DNA of 45,219 nt, taken from Verrucomicrobiota bacterium. GTDB taxonomy: Bacteria; Verrucomicrobiota; Verrucomicrobiia; Verrucomicrobiales; DEV007. Location of the stretch: contig DAOUQC010000036.1 of assembly GCA_030625775.1 (NCBI GenBank), forward strand, positions 1-45,219, written 5' to 3'. This document shows, piece by piece, positions 8,771-16,810 of this stretch. Within the stretch, counting starts at the first letter, position 1; each line of letters begins with the position of its first letter. The position numbers and the translations under genes were made by a program. A model generated the notes under the pieces. The model was not told the DNA's origin and searched no databases. It saw only the letters and a program-made list of their open reading frames with translations.

Positions 8771-10210
8771 ATGAAAACACCTCTGAGACTTCTCAAACAA
8801 ATCTCTGCCACCCTGCTCTTCACGCTCATTGCACTGACGTTTTCCCCCACCCAGGCCGCAGACGGCAAACCCAATTTCATCGTCATTTTTGCGGATGACC
8901 TCGGTTACGGTGACCTCTCCTGCTTTGGTCACCCTACCATCACAACCCCCAATCTTGATCAAATGGCCGCCGAAGGTCAAAAGTGGACCAATTTTTATGT
9001 GGCTGCTTGTGTCTGTACCCCCAGCCGCGCAGGACTGCTGACCGGGCGACTGCCCATCCGCAACGGTATGTGCTCGGACACCCGCCGGGTTTTATTTCCC
9101 AACTCAGCAGGCGGCCTTCCACCAACTGAAATCACTATCGCCAAATTCCTCAAACAAAACGGTTACCAGACCGCGGCAATTGGTAAATGGCATCTGGGAC
9201 ATCTGCCACAATACCTCCCCACCTCGCACGGTTTCGATTCTTATTACGGAATCCCATATTCCAACGACATGGACCGCATCGTCAAAGGATCCAATGTCGA
9301 TCTGGCCAACAAGGAAGATTATAAAGCTTATGATCTGCCCCTGATGCGCAATACCGAAGTCATCGAACGCCCTGTGGATCAACGCACCATCACGAAACGT
9401 TATACCGAAGAAGCGGTTAAATTTATCCATCACGCACAGGAAAAAGGAGACTCAGCCAAACCCTACTTTATTTATCTCGCCCACAATCTGCCCCATGTGC
9501 CGCTTTTCCGCTCGGAAAAATTCAAAGACAGCAGCCTCGCCGGAATCTATGGCGATGTGATTGCAGAAATCGACTGGTCGGTTGGCCAGGTCATGAAAGC
9601 CGTGAAAGAAACCTCTGAAAAATCACCTCACTCACAGACCTACGTAATCTTCACATCCGACAATGGCCCTTGGCTGACTTACAAAACCCATGGGGGATCA
9701 GCCGGCCTGTTGCGTGATGGCAAAGGCTCCACCTGGGAGGGCGGCATGCGGGAGCCCACCGCCATGTGGGCCTGGCCCAAGCAAGTGAACAGTGGAGTCG
9801 TCCAGGAAATGGGCAGCACTTTGGATCTGCTGCCTACTTTTGCCTCTTTGATGGGAGCCAAGCTGCCAAACGACCGCACCTATGACGGCTACGATTTGTC
9901 CCCTGTCCTACTTGGCACGGGCCCCAGTCAGAGAAAGGAAATGTTCTACTACCACGGCGCCCAACTTTTTGCGGTTCGCTCAGGACAATACAAAGCCCAT
10001 TTCAAAACCAAAACCTCCTATGTCAAAGGCAAAAAAATGGAAGAGCACAATCCCCCCTTGCTTTATCACCTTGGTCACGATCCCAGCGAAAAATACGACA
10101 TCTCCAAGGATCATCCGGACATTATCGAGAAAATCAAACAACTGGCCGCTGAGCACAAAGCCGGGATAAAACCCGTAAAAAACCAGCTGCTCGGAAAAAT
10201 TGAAGGCTGA
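8771..10210 (+). CDS. Secreted sulfatase (arylsulfatase family, type I)
   Basis: A 479-residue exported type I sulfatase. The signal peptide covers residues 1-30 (KQISATLLFTLIALTF, cleavage near TQAA). Metal ligands lie in FADDLGYGD. The active-site signature C82-T-P-S-R-A-G-L-L-T-G has the cysteine that is converted to formylglycine. GKWHLGH and TSDNGPW supply the other conserved metal and sulfate ligands. The family removes sulfate esters from glycans, and the S1 subfamily cannot be set by eye. It is divergent from nagB across a palindromic operator, so shared control with amino-sugar use is plausible. No formylglycine-generating enzyme is seen in this window. Confidence 0.93.
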   Translation: MKTPLRLLKQISATLLFTLIALTFSPTQAADGKPNFIVIFADDLGYGDLSCFGHPTITTPNLDQMAAEGQKWTNFYVAACVCTPSRAGLLTGRLPIRNGMCSDTRRVLFPNSAGGLPPTEITIAKFLKQNGYQTAAIGKWHLGHLPQYLPTSHGFDSYYGIPYSNDMDRIVKGSNVDLANKEDYKAYDLPLMRNTEVIERPVDQRTITKRYTEEAVKFIHHAQEKGDSAKPYFIYLAHNLPHVPLFRSEKFKDSSLAGIYGDVIAEIDWSVGQVMKAVKETSEKSPHSQTYVIFTSDNGPWLTYKTHGGSAGLLRDGKGSTWEGGMREPTAMWAWPKQVNSGVVQEMGSTLDLLPTFASLMGAKLPNDRTYDGYDLSPVLLGTGPSQRKEMFYYHGAQLFAVRSGQYKAHFKTKTSYVKGKKMEEHNPPLLYHLGHDPSEKYDISKDHPDIIEKIKQLAAEHKAGIKPVKNQLLGKIEG

Positions 10211-10228
10211 AGAGTAAGCACCTCCGTA

Positions 10229-10249
10229 AAACGGATTGCCTATCCGTTT
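10229..10249. terminator. Hairpin between converging sulfatase and sigma genes
   Basis: AAACGGAT and ATCCGTTT form a perfect 8-bp stem with a 5-nt loop, 18 bp after the sulfatase stop. There is no long T tract, so it may be a weak or bidirectional terminator. Confidence 0.45.
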
Positions 10250-10338
10250 ATTCGAATGCCCAAAATCAAACGCATACCATACCCTTCTACATATCCATCC
10301 AGCATACCCAATTTACTAAGAGCCAATCACCCGCCGCT

Positions 10339-10947
10339 CTAAGCCGCTGCCTGAAGATCGTCCATACTCCACACCCCGTTAAAGTGATCCTGCAATCCGG
10401 ACTTCGCCCGGTGAATCAACACCCAAAGATTACTCTTGGTGATATTGAGGGATCGGGTGATTTCCTCTGTGGATAAACCTTGTATCTCACGCATACGGAA
10501 CACCCTGCCAGAAAGATCCGGCAAACGGGCAATACCCTCGTCAAGTTGCTGTATGAACTCAAAGCGTTCGGTATTCTTGGCAGGATTAAACCGATCGCTG
10601 GCTACGGCATGTCGATCGAGCCATGCCTCACTGCTGCTAGAATCCTCCCGGGCATAACCCTCCAAATCCGTCTCAGTCATCAGCGGACGACGCGAAGTCC
10701 GTCGGTAGTGATCAATGATTTTATTTCGCAACACACCCGTCAACCAGGTCTTTTCACTGCAGTTACCTTGAAAATTTTCCCTGGCCGACCAGACAGACAA
10801 AAACGTATCCTGGACGAGATCCTCCGCGATCCCCTGATCAGACACCTTCTTTCGTGCAAAATTCACCAGGTATTCTTGATAATCACGAATCCAGGATTCC
10901 GGATTCAATTGATGCTTCCCTTTGTTCTCAGTGCGTTCTCTTTTCAT
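10339..10947 (-). CDS. ECF RNA polymerase sigma factor
   Basis: A 202-residue sigma-70 family factor of the ECF group. Region 2 is visible at residues 22-90 with the core-binding DLVQDTFLSVW segment and the -10-recognising WLTGVLRNKIIDHYRR. Region 4 lies at residues 130-190 with the helix-turn-helix LSTEEITRSLNITKSNLWVLIHRAK. The linker between them is long, about 45 residues. The TSNxWVLIHRAR-type helix recalls the TIGR02943-like sigma factors (family impression). No anti-sigma gene follows. The ATG at 10947 is preceded at 10970-10983 by the palindrome that also lies before the TetR gene 56 bp upstream, so its expression is probably repressed by that TetR protein. Targets are unknown. Confidence 0.9.
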   Translation of the reverse strand: MKRERTENKGKHQLNPESWIRDYQEYLVNFARKKVSDQGIAEDLVQDTFLSVWSARENFQGNCSEKTWLTGVLRNKIIDHYRRTSRRPLMTETDLEGYAREDSSSSEAWLDRHAVASDRFNPAKNTERFEFIQQLDEGIARLPDLSGRVFRMREIQGLSTEEITRSLNITKSNLWVLIHRAKSGLQDHFNGVWSMDDLQAAA

Positions 10948-10969
10948 GACGTTTTAGGTGTTAGTCTAG

Positions 10970-10983
10970 ACAGACCAGTCTGT
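10970..10983. promoter_or_regulatory. TetR-type operator copy 2 (before the ECF sigma gene)
   Basis: ACAGAC-CA-GTCTGT, a perfect 6-bp inverted repeat with a 2-bp centre, 22 bp upstream of the sigma start. An overlapping GTCTAGAC palindrome lies at 10964-10971. The arms are identical to the site before the TetR gene. Confidence 0.72.
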
Positions 10984-11003
10984 TTCTTTTTCGGTAAAAA
11001 AAT

Positions 11004-11579
11004 CTATTTTTGTTGCTCTTGTTCACACCTTTCGCGCGCCGCACGCCTCGCCGCACGAACTGGCCAGATGGCACGGAGATTTTGAGCCTCCATCGTAGCC
11101 CCTGAATAAAGCAGGAAGAATTCATCACCGATCTCTTTAGCCCGGCTGTCGGTTGCTGTGAATTGTCTTGCCAAATCACGGAAAAAATCCCGAATTGAAA
11201 TTTTGTGTTCTTCAATCTTTTTGCGGATTGGCTCACAACAGGCTTCAGTGATGGAGCTAGTATTGGTAAACGGACATCCCCTGAACTGCCTCTCTTCGAG
11301 GAATCGTTCCAAATCAGTAAAATACTGATCAATTTTTTCCACAGGCTCTTCAGGCGATTTCAAAATAGCTGCCCTCGCACCCTCCGAACCTTCGTGCATG
11401 CTATCCAACCAGGTCACACACAAATCCTCTTTTGAAGGGAAATGCTGATAAAAAGTCGCTTTTGCGGTACCCGCTTCTTCGATAATCTGATTCACCCCCA
11501 CACCGCAATAGCCATTTTCATAGAACAGCCTACCAGCTGTTTCCAGAATTCTCTCTCTCGCATTTCCCTTTTTTGTCAT
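11004..11579 (-). CDS. TetR/AcrR-family transcriptional regulator
   Basis: A 191-residue TetR-type repressor. The DNA-binding domain is at residues 7-55: RERILETAGRLFYENG, then the recognition helix region KATFYQHFPSKEDL. The C-terminal ligand domain contains Cys67 or thereabouts (CVTW), a CPFTN segment and an EACCEPI segment, so several cysteines are present; whether they sense thiol-reactive ligands is speculation. The gene starts 20 bp from an ACAGAC-TT-GTCTGT palindrome, suggesting autoregulation, and the same arms recur before the sigma gene downstream. The gap to the sigma gene is 56 bp, so the two may also be co-transcribed. Confidence 0.92.
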   Translation of the reverse strand: MTKKGNARERILETAGRLFYENGYCGVGVNQIIEEAGTAKATFYQHFPSKEDLCVTWLDSMHEGSEGARAAILKSPEEPVEKIDQYFTDLERFLEERQFRGCPFTNTSSITEACCEPIRKKIEEHKISIRDFFRDLARQFTATDSRAKEIGDEFFLLYSGATMEAQNLRAIWPVRAARRAARERCEQEQQK

Positions 11580-11599
11580 CCTGCAAACACAATAAACAG

Positions 11600-11613
11600 A
11601 CAGACTTGTCTGT
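11600..11613. promoter_or_regulatory. TetR-type operator copy 1 (before the TetR gene)
   Basis: ACAGAC-TT-GTCTGT, a perfect 6-bp inverted repeat with a 2-bp centre, 20 bp upstream of the TetR start codon. It overlaps a further AGAC half-site at 11598-11601. Confidence 0.74.
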
Positions 11614-11638
11614 AAAGTTTTTTATGAAATAATTTTTA

Positions 11639-11744
11639 GGGGGGTAGATTTTGATGTCTGCGGGGTAAAGAGCAAGCTGTGCAAGTAAGATATGAAAATC
11701 ATGCTCAATGATGATATCAACCAGGCTGCTCTTGGATACCCCCC
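11639..11744. repeat. MITE-like imperfect palindrome, 106 bp
   Basis: Ends are GGGGGGTA (11639-11646) and TACCCCCC (11737-11744). Inside, AAGAGCA and TGCTCTT arms and GATAT/ATATC arms continue the inverted symmetry with unequal spacing. It holds no coding frame. It lies between the TetR gene and the PQQ-propeller gene. It could be a non-autonomous element remnant or a strong hairpin. Confidence 0.5.
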
Positions 11745-11837
11745 ATTACTTTCATTATCACTCCCGTCTGTCCTGAATCTTGACACTAAGAGGGAAAGAG
11801 CTGACAGTTGCCACCCCTCAAGTATTCACCCTCTATT

Positions 11838-14800
11838 ATGAAAAACCGCCTTCTCTGTCTTTGCTCTCTCTTACTCACTTCAGCCTTTTGTCATCTGACC
11901 TTAACCGCTGCAGAAAAAGAAAATGCTGCCACACTGGCAAAAATCCACGGAGGAGCAGTGGTTCAACTTGGAGCTGCCAACACCGAAACAGCAACTGATC
12001 TAGCCAAAACCGGCCGATACATCATCAATTTGCTGGATTCCGATGCCAAGGCCGTAGCCAAAGCTCAAACGGCTTTACACAAAAACGCTATTTATGGTGT
12101 TGCATCAGCTGAAACCCTGGCTGATTTCTCCCACCTCCCCTACACCGAAAATTTAATCAACCTGATCATTGCAGACTCAAGCCCTGCCAAAGCAAAGGAA
12201 ATTTTCCGGGTACTGGTTCCCGACGGGGCTCTGGTTGTTACCAATCCCGGTTCGCTGAACAAAATCAATCTCAAGGATGCGGGTTTTCTCAACATCCAGG
12301 AAGTCCCGGATCCCAACGGCGGAAACAAAAACTGGATTGTGGCTCACAAACCCTGGCCCGACAACATGGGCCATTGGTCACACCCGCGCCATGATTCCAA
12401 TGGCAATGCCGTTTCACCTGACACCGCAGTGGGTGAACCCCGACGCATCCGCTGGATCGCTGGTCATTCCGGCAGTGAAGTCGAAGGCATGGTCAGCGAT
12501 GATGGACGTAATTTTTACGGGCAATCCCTCACCCGTGACAGTTTCAACGGTCTGCGTTTGTGGCATCGCAATCTCGCCCTTGCGGAAGACAAAATGGATC
12601 CGGCTAAATTTACCATGACGAGACTGAGCCGCGATTACGCCCGTCCCGTTGCGACTGAGAAATACCTTTTTGCGGTTGCCTTCCCCACCAAGAACCTCGT
12701 TGCAATCGATTCTGTGACTGGTGAGATTGTGCGTTCCTTCCCGGAAATCGTAAAACCAAAAGAACTGGTGCAACACAAGGGAACCGTAGTGGCTACCGCC
12801 CAGACTGGAATCTATGCGTTCAGCACGGAAACCGGAGATATTCTCTGGAAAAAAGAATCCTCCTCACCGCGCACTATTGTCGCTGGCAGTGATCGCGTAA
12901 GTTACATCCAGGGCGAGCCACGAAAGGGAGAAAAGTCCGAAGCGGTCACCGTCGATCTTTATTCCGGCAAAGTTCTGTGGAAAAATTCCGACTACCCCTG
13001 GCTCGACAAAGTCAGACGCAGCGTACTTTATGGCGATCAACTCACCTACGAAGTTTCCAGCTTCAATAACAGTGATACCGACAACGGAATTCACATCGTT
13101 GATGCCAAAAATGGCGATCTCACCTGGGAAAAAACTTATGCGCCCGGCATGAACCACGCACGCCAGGCCCGCGCCATGTTCATCGGTGATGACCTGTGGA
13201 TCCAACAGGGCGGAAAGGTCGACTATGATGACAAGGAAAAAGCAAAATTCCAGCCGGTTGAAGTGGTATCCATTGACCGGAAAACCGGCGAAGCCAAAAA
13301 GAGCTACGCTGCCGGACTCGGCCATTGTGCCCCTCCTGTCGCTACGGTCAACATGATCTTCTCCGGAGTGGTGGAAATGACCAATCTGATTACCGGCGAA
13401 CTGGTCACCAACTCCATCACCAAGTCTAACTGCTCAAGTGAAAACGGATTCATCCCGGCAAACGGATTAATTTACGCGACACCAAAACACTGCACCTGCT
13501 GGCCAATGCTGCGTGGTTATGTTGCCATGGCCCCCGAGCATCCCGGTTTGAAAAAAGGTACTTACCCGCCTGATTTTCCTGCTGAGAAAATCAACTTCAT
13601 CCTGACCCAAGAAGGTGCCAAAGCAGATCCCAAAGCGACCAAACCTTCCGCCTCTGATTGGCCAATGTATCGTCACGATGCCTGGCGCAGTTCCAGCTCC
13701 ACAACTGCGGGTCCCAAACAGACCAATGTTCTCTGGTCAGCAGCAATCGCCCCGAAACAAGATCCCCTCACAGATTCCAGCCCACTTCTCTTTGACTGGA
13801 ATGACAACCCCTTTGTTAAAGGACGCCTTAGCCCACCTACTATCGCCAACGGTATCGCCTACGTCGCTCGTCCCGATGCCCATGAAGTTGTTGCGATTAA
13901 CACCGCTAGTGGCAAAGTCGTATGGCGCTTCACCGCTCGCGGACGGGTGGATACTCCACCCACCATCCACAATGGTCTGGCCCTGTTTGGTGATCATGGC
14001 GGCTATGTTCACGCTGTAAGAGCTGACAATGGCAAACCTGTCTGGCGTTTCCAAGCCTCCCCCATCGACGAACGCATGGGCGCTTACGGACAGATCGAAT
14101 CCGCCTGGCCGGTTGCCGGTTCGGTTTTGATCTCGGATGACAAAGCTTATTTTGTTGCCGGACGTCAGGAACTTTCCGACGGCGGTGTATTCATTTTTTC
14201 CGTCGACCCAATGACTGGTGAAAAGCAGTGGGTGCACAAGCTCAACAACATCCCGCAGAAAAGTTACGACGGCACCAACGATGAGTCGTTCGGTTTCTAC
14301 AAAAACTCAGGGCTCGAATTTGACCCCGTTGATTTGCTGCACAAAGAAGGTGACCGCATCGCCATGTCACGTTGGATGATTTCAAAAGACGGCAAAGAAA
14401 TTGAAGTCGATACCTGGAACGGTTTTGCCAAACTCAACACCGGAAAAGGATCGGTTTACGCCCCTCGGGGAACCTGGACTTACGGCTTCCGCCAGATCCA
14501 CCGCTTCTCCAATGAAGCCTTCAAACGTCCATTGGCTGCATGGCGAGACAATACCATCATCGGTGCACTCAACAGCACCACTGCTCTTTACCGTCGCGAT
14601 TTCGACCTTGAGAACGGTGAAGAGTTCAATAGCAAATGGATCACCGGATGGCAGGCCGCAGGTGAAGGCCGCAAAGGTGGCAGACCTTACCGCAGTGACC
14701 GCATTGCTGAAAAAGCCGCGTGGAAGGTCAATCCATGGACCGACAGTTCTGACCCCAAAAAACTTCTCGAACCCACCACCGTCGAAGGCAAGAAGCAGAT

Positions 14801-15035
14801 GGAAAACAAACTCTACGGCATGGTGATGGATTCACAGGATCGCCTTTATGTTGTGCATCAGGACGGCACACTGAAAGTGATCAATAGCAAGGACGGATCA
14901 ACTCTTTCCGAAAGCAAAGTCCCCGCCCCCATGTGGGATGGACTCGCACTGGCAGACGGCAAGCTTTTCCTCAGCACCGCTGATGGACAGCTGGTCTGCA
15001 TCGGTGATGGCGCCAAAGTCGCTGATGCTCGTTAA
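11838..15035 (+). CDS. Exported PQQ-like beta-propeller protein with methyltransferase-like N-terminal domain
   Basis: A 1065-residue exported protein. The ATG at 11838 gives a signal peptide (CLCSLLLTSAFCHLTLTAA); a TTG at 11808 would only add ten residues ahead of it. Residues 35-175 look like the C-terminal half of a SAM-methyltransferase fold (LINLIIADSSPAKAKEIFRV, then LVPDGALVVTNPG), but no GxGxG SAM-binding loop is seen. Residues 190-1060 contain repeated PQQ/BamB-type beta-propeller blades (VAIDSVTGEIV, GLALFGDHGGYVHAVRADNG, KVVWRF, DGQLVCIGDG). A CSSENGF / CTCW cysteine cluster lies near residues 535-555. Such fusions occur in PVC bacteria, and the activity is unknown; a quinoprotein dehydrogenase or a scaffold are both possible. 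Confidence 0.87.
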   Translation: MKNRLLCLCSLLLTSAFCHLTLTAAEKENAATLAKIHGGAVVQLGAANTETATDLAKTGRYIINLLDSDAKAVAKAQTALHKNAIYGVASAETLADFSHLPYTENLINLIIADSSPAKAKEIFRVLVPDGALVVTNPGSLNKINLKDAGFLNIQEVPDPNGGNKNWIVAHKPWPDNMGHWSHPRHDSNGNAVSPDTAVGEPRRIRWIAGHSGSEVEGMVSDDGRNFYGQSLTRDSFNGLRLWHRNLALAEDKMDPAKFTMTRLSRDYARPVATEKYLFAVAFPTKNLVAIDSVTGEIVRSFPEIVKPKELVQHKGTVVATAQTGIYAFSTETGDILWKKESSSPRTIVAGSDRVSYIQGEPRKGEKSEAVTVDLYSGKVLWKNSDYPWLDKVRRSVLYGDQLTYEVSSFNNSDTDNGIHIVDAKNGDLTWEKTYAPGMNHARQARAMFIGDDLWIQQGGKVDYDDKEKAKFQPVEVVSIDRKTGEAKKSYAAGLGHCAPPVATVNMIFSGVVEMTNLITGELVTNSITKSNCSSENGFIPANGLIYATPKHCTCWPMLRGYVAMAPEHPGLKKGTYPPDFPAEKINFILTQEGAKADPKATKPSASDWPMYRHDAWRSSSSTTAGPKQTNVLWSAAIAPKQDPLTDSSPLLFDWNDNPFVKGRLSPPTIANGIAYVARPDAHEVVAINTASGKVVWRFTARGRVDTPPTIHNGLALFGDHGGYVHAVRADNGKPVWRFQASPIDERMGAYGQIESAWPVAGSVLISDDKAYFVAGRQELSDGGVFIFSVDPMTGEKQWVHKLNNIPQKSYDGTNDESFGFYKNSGLEFDPVDLLHKEGDRIAMSRWMISKDGKEIEVDTWNGFAKLNTGKGSVYAPRGTWTYGFRQIHRFSNEAFKRPLAAWRDNTIIGALNSTTALYRRDFDLENGEEFNSKWITGWQAAGEGRKGGRPYRSDRIAEKAAWKVNPWTDSSDPKKLLEPTTVEGKKQMENKLYGMVMDSQDRLYVVHQDGTLKVINSKDGSTLSESKVPAPMWDGLALADGKLFLSTADGQLVCIGDGAKVADAR

Positions 15036-15119
15036 CCCTGTATCTACGAAACCCTGTTCGAACCGAACACCAGACCCGATCGTCCCCCGGCCAACACACC
15101 GGAAAAATGGACGGTCGCC

Positions 15120-15707
15120 TTGTTTACTTTTCTCTTCATCGGCCTCTTCACCGCCGAAATAGCCCGTGACTTTCGTATCGCCAAACTTTCCCTGCCCTTC
15201 TTCCTGATCTCCTGGGCACTGCTTTTGATCATCCATGAATTTGGTCATGCCCTCATGGCGCGGGCCGTCGGCTGGAGGGTTGATCTGATTTCCCTTGGTT
15301 TTGGCAAAATTCGCAGAAAATTACGCATACTGAACATGTCCGTTGAAATCCGAACCTTTCCTCTTTCAGGTTTTGTCCGCCCCCGGCCACTCGATCTCAT
15401 CTCCCCTCAGCTGAAAAATTTCCTCATTTATGCTGCTGGTCCGGGCATAGAGATCCTATTGGTTCTCATCATAGCCATTCTGCTCGGCCCTTCAACTCTC
15501 CTGCATCGCTCCGACTCCATCCTCCTGATCGCGACCCAAAGCTTCTGCCTCGCAGCACTCTTCGGTGCTTTTTTCAATCTCCTCCCCCTGCCTCACCGCA
15601 ATGATGACGGCAGCCAGTCCTTATCAGACGGCCTCGGCATGATCCTCTGCTGGACCCTGCCTGACTCCTACTACGCCGGACAGATGGATGCCGGGAAGGA
15701 AGGCTGA
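15120..15707 (+). CDS. M50-family intramembrane zinc protease (site-2 protease-like), start uncertain
   Basis: A 195-residue integral membrane metalloprotease. Hydrophobic segments lie at residues 1-15, 22-40, 95-125 and 130-165. The zinc motif HEFGH is at residues 39-43, within a membrane helix, and a FNLLPLPHRNDDG segment near residue 165 gives the second motif (NxxPxxxxDG-like). The family cleaves membrane proteins, often anti-sigma factors. No ATG is available: the frame is open back to the stop of the preceding gene at 15035. In that stretch the predicted sequence YETLFEPNTRPDRPP looks like a real N-terminus, which would need an ATC (15042) or CTG (15054) start. TTG at 15120 is the first conventional start. 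Confidence 0.72.
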   Translation: MFTFLFIGLFTAEIARDFRIAKLSLPFFLISWALLLIIHEFGHALMARAVGWRVDLISLGFGKIRRKLRILNMSVEIRTFPLSGFVRPRPLDLISPQLKNFLIYAAGPGIEILLVLIIAILLGPSTLLHRSDSILLIATQSFCLAALFGAFFNLLPLPHRNDDGSQSLSDGLGMILCWTLPDSYYAGQMDAGKEG

Positions 15708-15745
15708 CTGCGCCACTACTTGCCATTACTTCAGCAAAATTCAGC

Positions 15746-16516
15746 CTACAAAGCCCGCGCATACGCGCCCCCATCCACCAGGATAGTCGTGCCGGTCGTA
15801 TAACTTCCCGCTTCACTCGCCAAAAACAGGGCCGGCCCCGCCAATTCACGCGGTTTACCCCAACGATCCAGTGCGGTCATATTTGAAAACTGTTTTTTCT
15901 CTTCATCATCCAACAAGCTCATCGGCAAGTCAGTGAGAATCGGTCCTGGCGCGATGCAGTTCACCGTGATGTTATGCGGCCCAAGATCCAGAGCACTCGC
16001 TTTGGCCATGCCAATCAAACCCGCCTTGGTCGCCGAGTACACATTGCGAGCCTCTTTCGAGCCCAATCCCAGCACCGATGAAATATGAATCACCCGTCCC
16101 CATTTGCGCTCAATCATTCCCGGCACCACTGCACGTGTCAGACGCATGCAGGAAGTCAGATTCAATTCAATAATCCGATCCCAGTCTTCGTCCACAATCT
16201 GATCAATCGGCTGCGGTGTGTTCGACCCGGCATTGTTGACCACGATATCCACCTTACCTAATCGCGAAATGGTCTCTGCCGCCAAGTGATCTGAAGCCTT
16301 TCGATCCCCCATGTCCGCAACCATCCACTCCACCTTCACATCCAATCCTTCGCCCACTTCAGCAGCCGCCGCCTTGAGTTCATCTTCCGAACGGCTGGAA
16401 ATCATCACATCAGCGCCAGCTTCTGCAAAACCTCTTGCCATTGCCTTGCCCAGGCCCTTGCTTCCGCCCGTGACCAATGCCACACGCCCGTCCAGATTAA
16501 ATAGATCACAGTTCAT
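15746..16516 (-). CDS. SDR-family oxidoreductase (gluconate 5-dehydrogenase-like)
   Basis: A 256-residue classical short-chain dehydrogenase/reductase. The cofactor loop TGGSKGLG is near residues 17-24, NNAG follows in the middle, and the catalytic set is Ser in HISSVLGLG with Tyr and Lys in YSATK. Family members interconvert keto and hydroxy groups of sugar acids or sugars with NAD(P)H. The ATG at 16516 follows AAGGGG; a TTG at 16537 is the alternative. It is divergent from a UxaA-type dehydratase and close to an FAH hydrolase, so a 2-keto-3-deoxy sugar-acid dehydrogenase role is likely (inference from context). Confidence 0.92.
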   Translation of the reverse strand: MNCDLFNLDGRVALVTGGSKGLGKAMARGFAEAGADVMISSRSEDELKAAAAEVGEGLDVKVEWMVADMGDRKASDHLAAETISRLGKVDIVVNNAGSNTPQPIDQIVDEDWDRIIELNLTSCMRLTRAVVPGMIERKWGRVIHISSVLGLGSKEARNVYSATKAGLIGMAKASALDLGPHNITVNCIAPGPILTDLPMSLLDDEEKKQFSNMTALDRWGKPRELAGPALFLASEAGSYTTGTTILVDGGAYARAL

Positions 16517-16576
16517 TCCCCTTAAAAACCCCGCCAACTCAACTTGGCAAGTATTTTATACCATTTGAGCAGTTAG

Positions 16577-16744
16577 ATCATCGGAATGACCGGAGAGATT
16601 TGCTGTCAAATCAAGGCGTCATGAGGGAATGTGGCGAGCCATATGACTGAGTGAGAACGCTAAGTTGACAGCAAAGATCCCGGCCTCCTTAATGTTGGCG
16701 CGTAGCGCGTAATAATTAACCAAAAAACTGCTCATTCCGATGAT
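16577..16744. repeat. MITE-like inverted-repeat element, 168 bp
   Basis: Perfect 13-bp terminal inverted repeats ATCATCGGAATGA (16577-16589) and TCATTCCGATGAT (16732-16744), and perfect 11-bp inner arms TTTGCTGTCAA (16599-16609) and TTGACAGCAAA (16665-16675). It fills most of the divergent promoter region between the SDR and UxaA genes. No coding frame. Confidence 0.65.
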
Positions 16745-16810
16745 ATAAAGGGGAGGATGGTATTAACAGTTTCCCTGCCCGCATTTTGATTGTATCGAGT
16801 AGCTCACATA

